Assembly (NCBI GenBank): GCA_914767715.1
Contig: OU612074.1
Location: forward strand, 3,737,501-3,801,500
Direction: 5' to 3'
From: Membranipora membranacea
Taxonomy: Eukaryota; Bryozoa; Gymnolaemata; Cheilostomatida; Membraniporidae
Length of the DNA stretch: 64,000 nucleotides
The notes beneath the pieces are model-generated. The model worked only from the letters and a program-made list of their open reading frames with translations, did not search any database and was not told the origin of the DNA. Numbering within the stretch: position 1 is the stretch's first letter; the number at the start of each line of letters is the position of its first letter. Position numbers and translations under genes: made by a program. This document shows positions 62,501 through 64,000 of this stretch, piece by piece.

Positions 62501-63663
62501 ATGCTAGATCTAATATTATACACCCTTCTCAGTGTTATACTTAGCTTGTGATTATGACAAATCAAATAAGTTCGCTACCCATGCTTCCTGCTTATGGGAA
62601 ACACTCTGCTAAACATAATGCAGTAAAGATTGGCGCCCACTCAATTTACTATGAATCAGTTTCATTTTGTTTTTTCACTATGTCAAAAGTGCATTATCCC
62701 TGCCCATGCTGTTATTGTTAGCTAGCACAAAGTTCTATTTTTATACTGGTAATAATAGAATATTTTCGCGGAATTTTAGATTCTGTAGGTATGCAACCGA
62801 ATAGCTATACAGCGCAACTAAGAACTGTTTATTGGAGCAACACTTTTGCCACTGCACTTTTATTTATAACTTTGGCACCTGTTTCGTTACTCAGTGAATC
62901 TGTACAATGAAACGTTCGTTTTTGATTTGAGACCACAAAGTCGCCAACAAAAAATGCTCCGTACAATGATATAACACGGGTATATAATGTCACATGTCCT
63001 ATTTGATTCGCTTCGCTTTGCTTGGAATCGAGCAATTATATCTGACTGTCGCTTTCAATTTTAATTTTGTTAGTGAAACAGCCTACCCCCTTTCAATGAC
63101 ACATCATCGTGCTAATATTGTTCAATGTTCATGAAACAATACTCATTGGTTGGCCATTAAGGGGAAGTTAGGAGTTATGGTGACTATTTGAGCCTGAAGA
63201 CGGCAGCCTGTTTTCTCAATTTGACTGAAATCGAATTGTATGAAAAATTATCAATAACATTGATCATTTCCACTGCCAAACACCGTCATGCTAACCGGTA
63301 TTGGGACCAAGCCGTGTTTATTTTCTAAACCTTTTAAATAGATCAATAAAGTCATCTCAATTACACAGATTTCTCGCTTGCCTATCTTTGCCAACTACTA
63401 GTCGGACACATACACCACTGTGTTGGTGAAGGATGCTGTTTATTAGCAGGTTGTTTACCTCTTTTAGAAGCTCTCTTTCTTATTCTCCCTGTTTGCTCAT
63501 GCTTAGTATTTGTTTGCTGTTGTAGGTTTGACTGGGGTGAGGTAGTAGAGTTACGAGCACATTTATCAGCTAAGTATAATCAGGGACCATATCTACCTAA
63601 CACTATACAGAGGAGGTCTGACATGACTGTCGCCGAGTTCAGAGATATGTGGGACGGGAAATG
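59581..63663 (+). CDS. First exons of an unrecognised plus-strand gene (partial, runs off the window)
   Basis: Exon 1: ATG at 59581 (MTMRLMRMRSRNGRGSTDG.., then PPPIKDYKKKTAQNQAFMTG) with an in-frame TAG 27 nt upstream. It ends at 59711 (ATGAGTGA/GTTGAG) or, with a stronger donor but wrong phase, at 59707 (A/GTGAGT). Exon 2: 63526-63663 after GCTGTTGTAG, reading FDWGEVVELRAHLSAKYNQG.., QRRSDMTVAEFRDMWDGKW, with a strong GTAAGT donor. The 59711 donor gives the in-frame join ..NYMSE-FDWGEV... The next exons lie beyond 64000. The N-terminus is basic and the second exon is acidic and probably helical. No domain is recognised. The intron of 3.8 kb contains the element at 60753-62264. Exon 2 is the more secure of the two. 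Confidence 0.5.
60753..62264. mobile_element. Long-TIR element with internal 100-bp satellite
   Basis: Terminal inverted repeats of about 190-200 bp start gcaagaaggaaaa and contain ttccgttacgcaaaagaatt and its complement. An 8-bp GCTTATAT lies outside each end (60745-60752 and 62265-62272, with two extra bases next to the right TIR), consistent with a hAT-type duplication. Between the TIRs lie about ten 100-bp units. No transposase. It sits in the intron of the gene at 59581-63663. Confidence 0.85.
60975..62040. repeat. 100-bp satellite array with head-to-head inversion
   Basis: Two units at about 60975-61150 run in one orientation (gcgaaaaagtacactaataa, then agagggtcgcac). From about 61160 the remaining eight or so units run in the opposite orientation. 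Spacing of the gcgcacaagtgcggttggtg motif is 100 bp (61349, 61449, 61549), then 102, 100, 100 and 101. Units are more than 90 percent identical by eye, apart from the outermost. Confidence 0.9.
62273..63520. other. Remainder of the long intron, no further feature seen
   Basis: Between the satellite-bearing element and the exon at 63526 there is only AT-rich sequence with short open frames. The pyrimidine-rich stretch before 63525 is the acceptor region. Confidence 0.45.
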
Positions 63664-64000
63664 GTAAGTGGCTTAGAACTTTTATTTTAACCGAGTGGAT
63701 GATTATACTCGTGAATTGTACTCCGTCTTTTGAACACAGAGTTTTCTATGGAGTCCAGCAACCTGTAATTTAACAGACAAAAAATAAGGGTTGGTACATC
63801 TCAGCCCCTGTTTGTCCAAGGCCTCAGCACATAGGTCTCTCTCAGAGACTCGATGAGTTGACAAGCTCTGCACTCTCCCCACTCAAATAAGCTTGGAGGG
63901 CAGACTGAGTGCTAGCTTCTCTGATTATTGATAATTATTTCTGTTCTCAGTTTTAGCAGTCCCCTTGATATATATTAAAATTGTTACTTGTTTATATTTC

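Overview
The window is AT-rich, intron-rich animal nuclear DNA. Every convincing gene is split into short exons with GT..AG borders. Most of the remaining sequence is small non-autonomous DNA transposons, fold-back elements, tRNA-derived repeats and long G homopolymers. No reverse transcriptase, transposase, rRNA or CRISPR array was seen. The gene content (secreted PSI-plus-class-3-lipase proteins, unrecognised tandem gene families) and a fold-back structure resembling the sea urchin TU elements suggest a marine invertebrate, possibly a deuterostome such as an echinoderm. Phylum and species cannot be fixed from the sequence alone.

Layout. 1-3.2 kb holds no gene. 3.2-13.8 kb is a tandem duplication of an unrecognised three-exon gene on the minus strand. 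The distal copy (10119-13521) reads open for about 581 codons. The proximal copy (about 3690-7922) is a pseudogene with a frameshift, a lost splice acceptor, deletions and a nested transposon in an intron. 14.2-32.3 kb is an array of four or more imperfect segmental copies of another unrecognised minus-strand gene family. Conserved small exons and splice sites recur in each copy. Most copies are visibly damaged, but a 65-codon last exon is intact in two of them. 33.5-38.4 kb contains nested fold-back structures whose arms are degenerate 15-16 bp tandem repeats. 38.7-54.4 kb carries two complete paralogous secreted lipase genes (minus strand). Each has seven coding exons of exactly matching lengths and encodes 381 residues. 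Decayed lipase exons lie upstream at 55.1-56 kb. Their introns host a tRNA-derived SINE, a hAT-like element nested inside another hAT-like element, and a 1.26 kb MITE. 59.6-63.7 kb holds the first two likely exons of an unrecognised plus-strand gene. Its intron contains a long-TIR element with an internal 100-bp satellite.

The most unusual observation is a set of tiny palindromes (18-36 bp, ends CA[G/A]GGAG...CTCC[C/T]TG) at 34.5, 35.75 and 59.07 kb. Three of the four are flanked by exact 7-bp direct repeats whose sequence differs between loci, as if they were very small mobile hairpins with target-site duplications.
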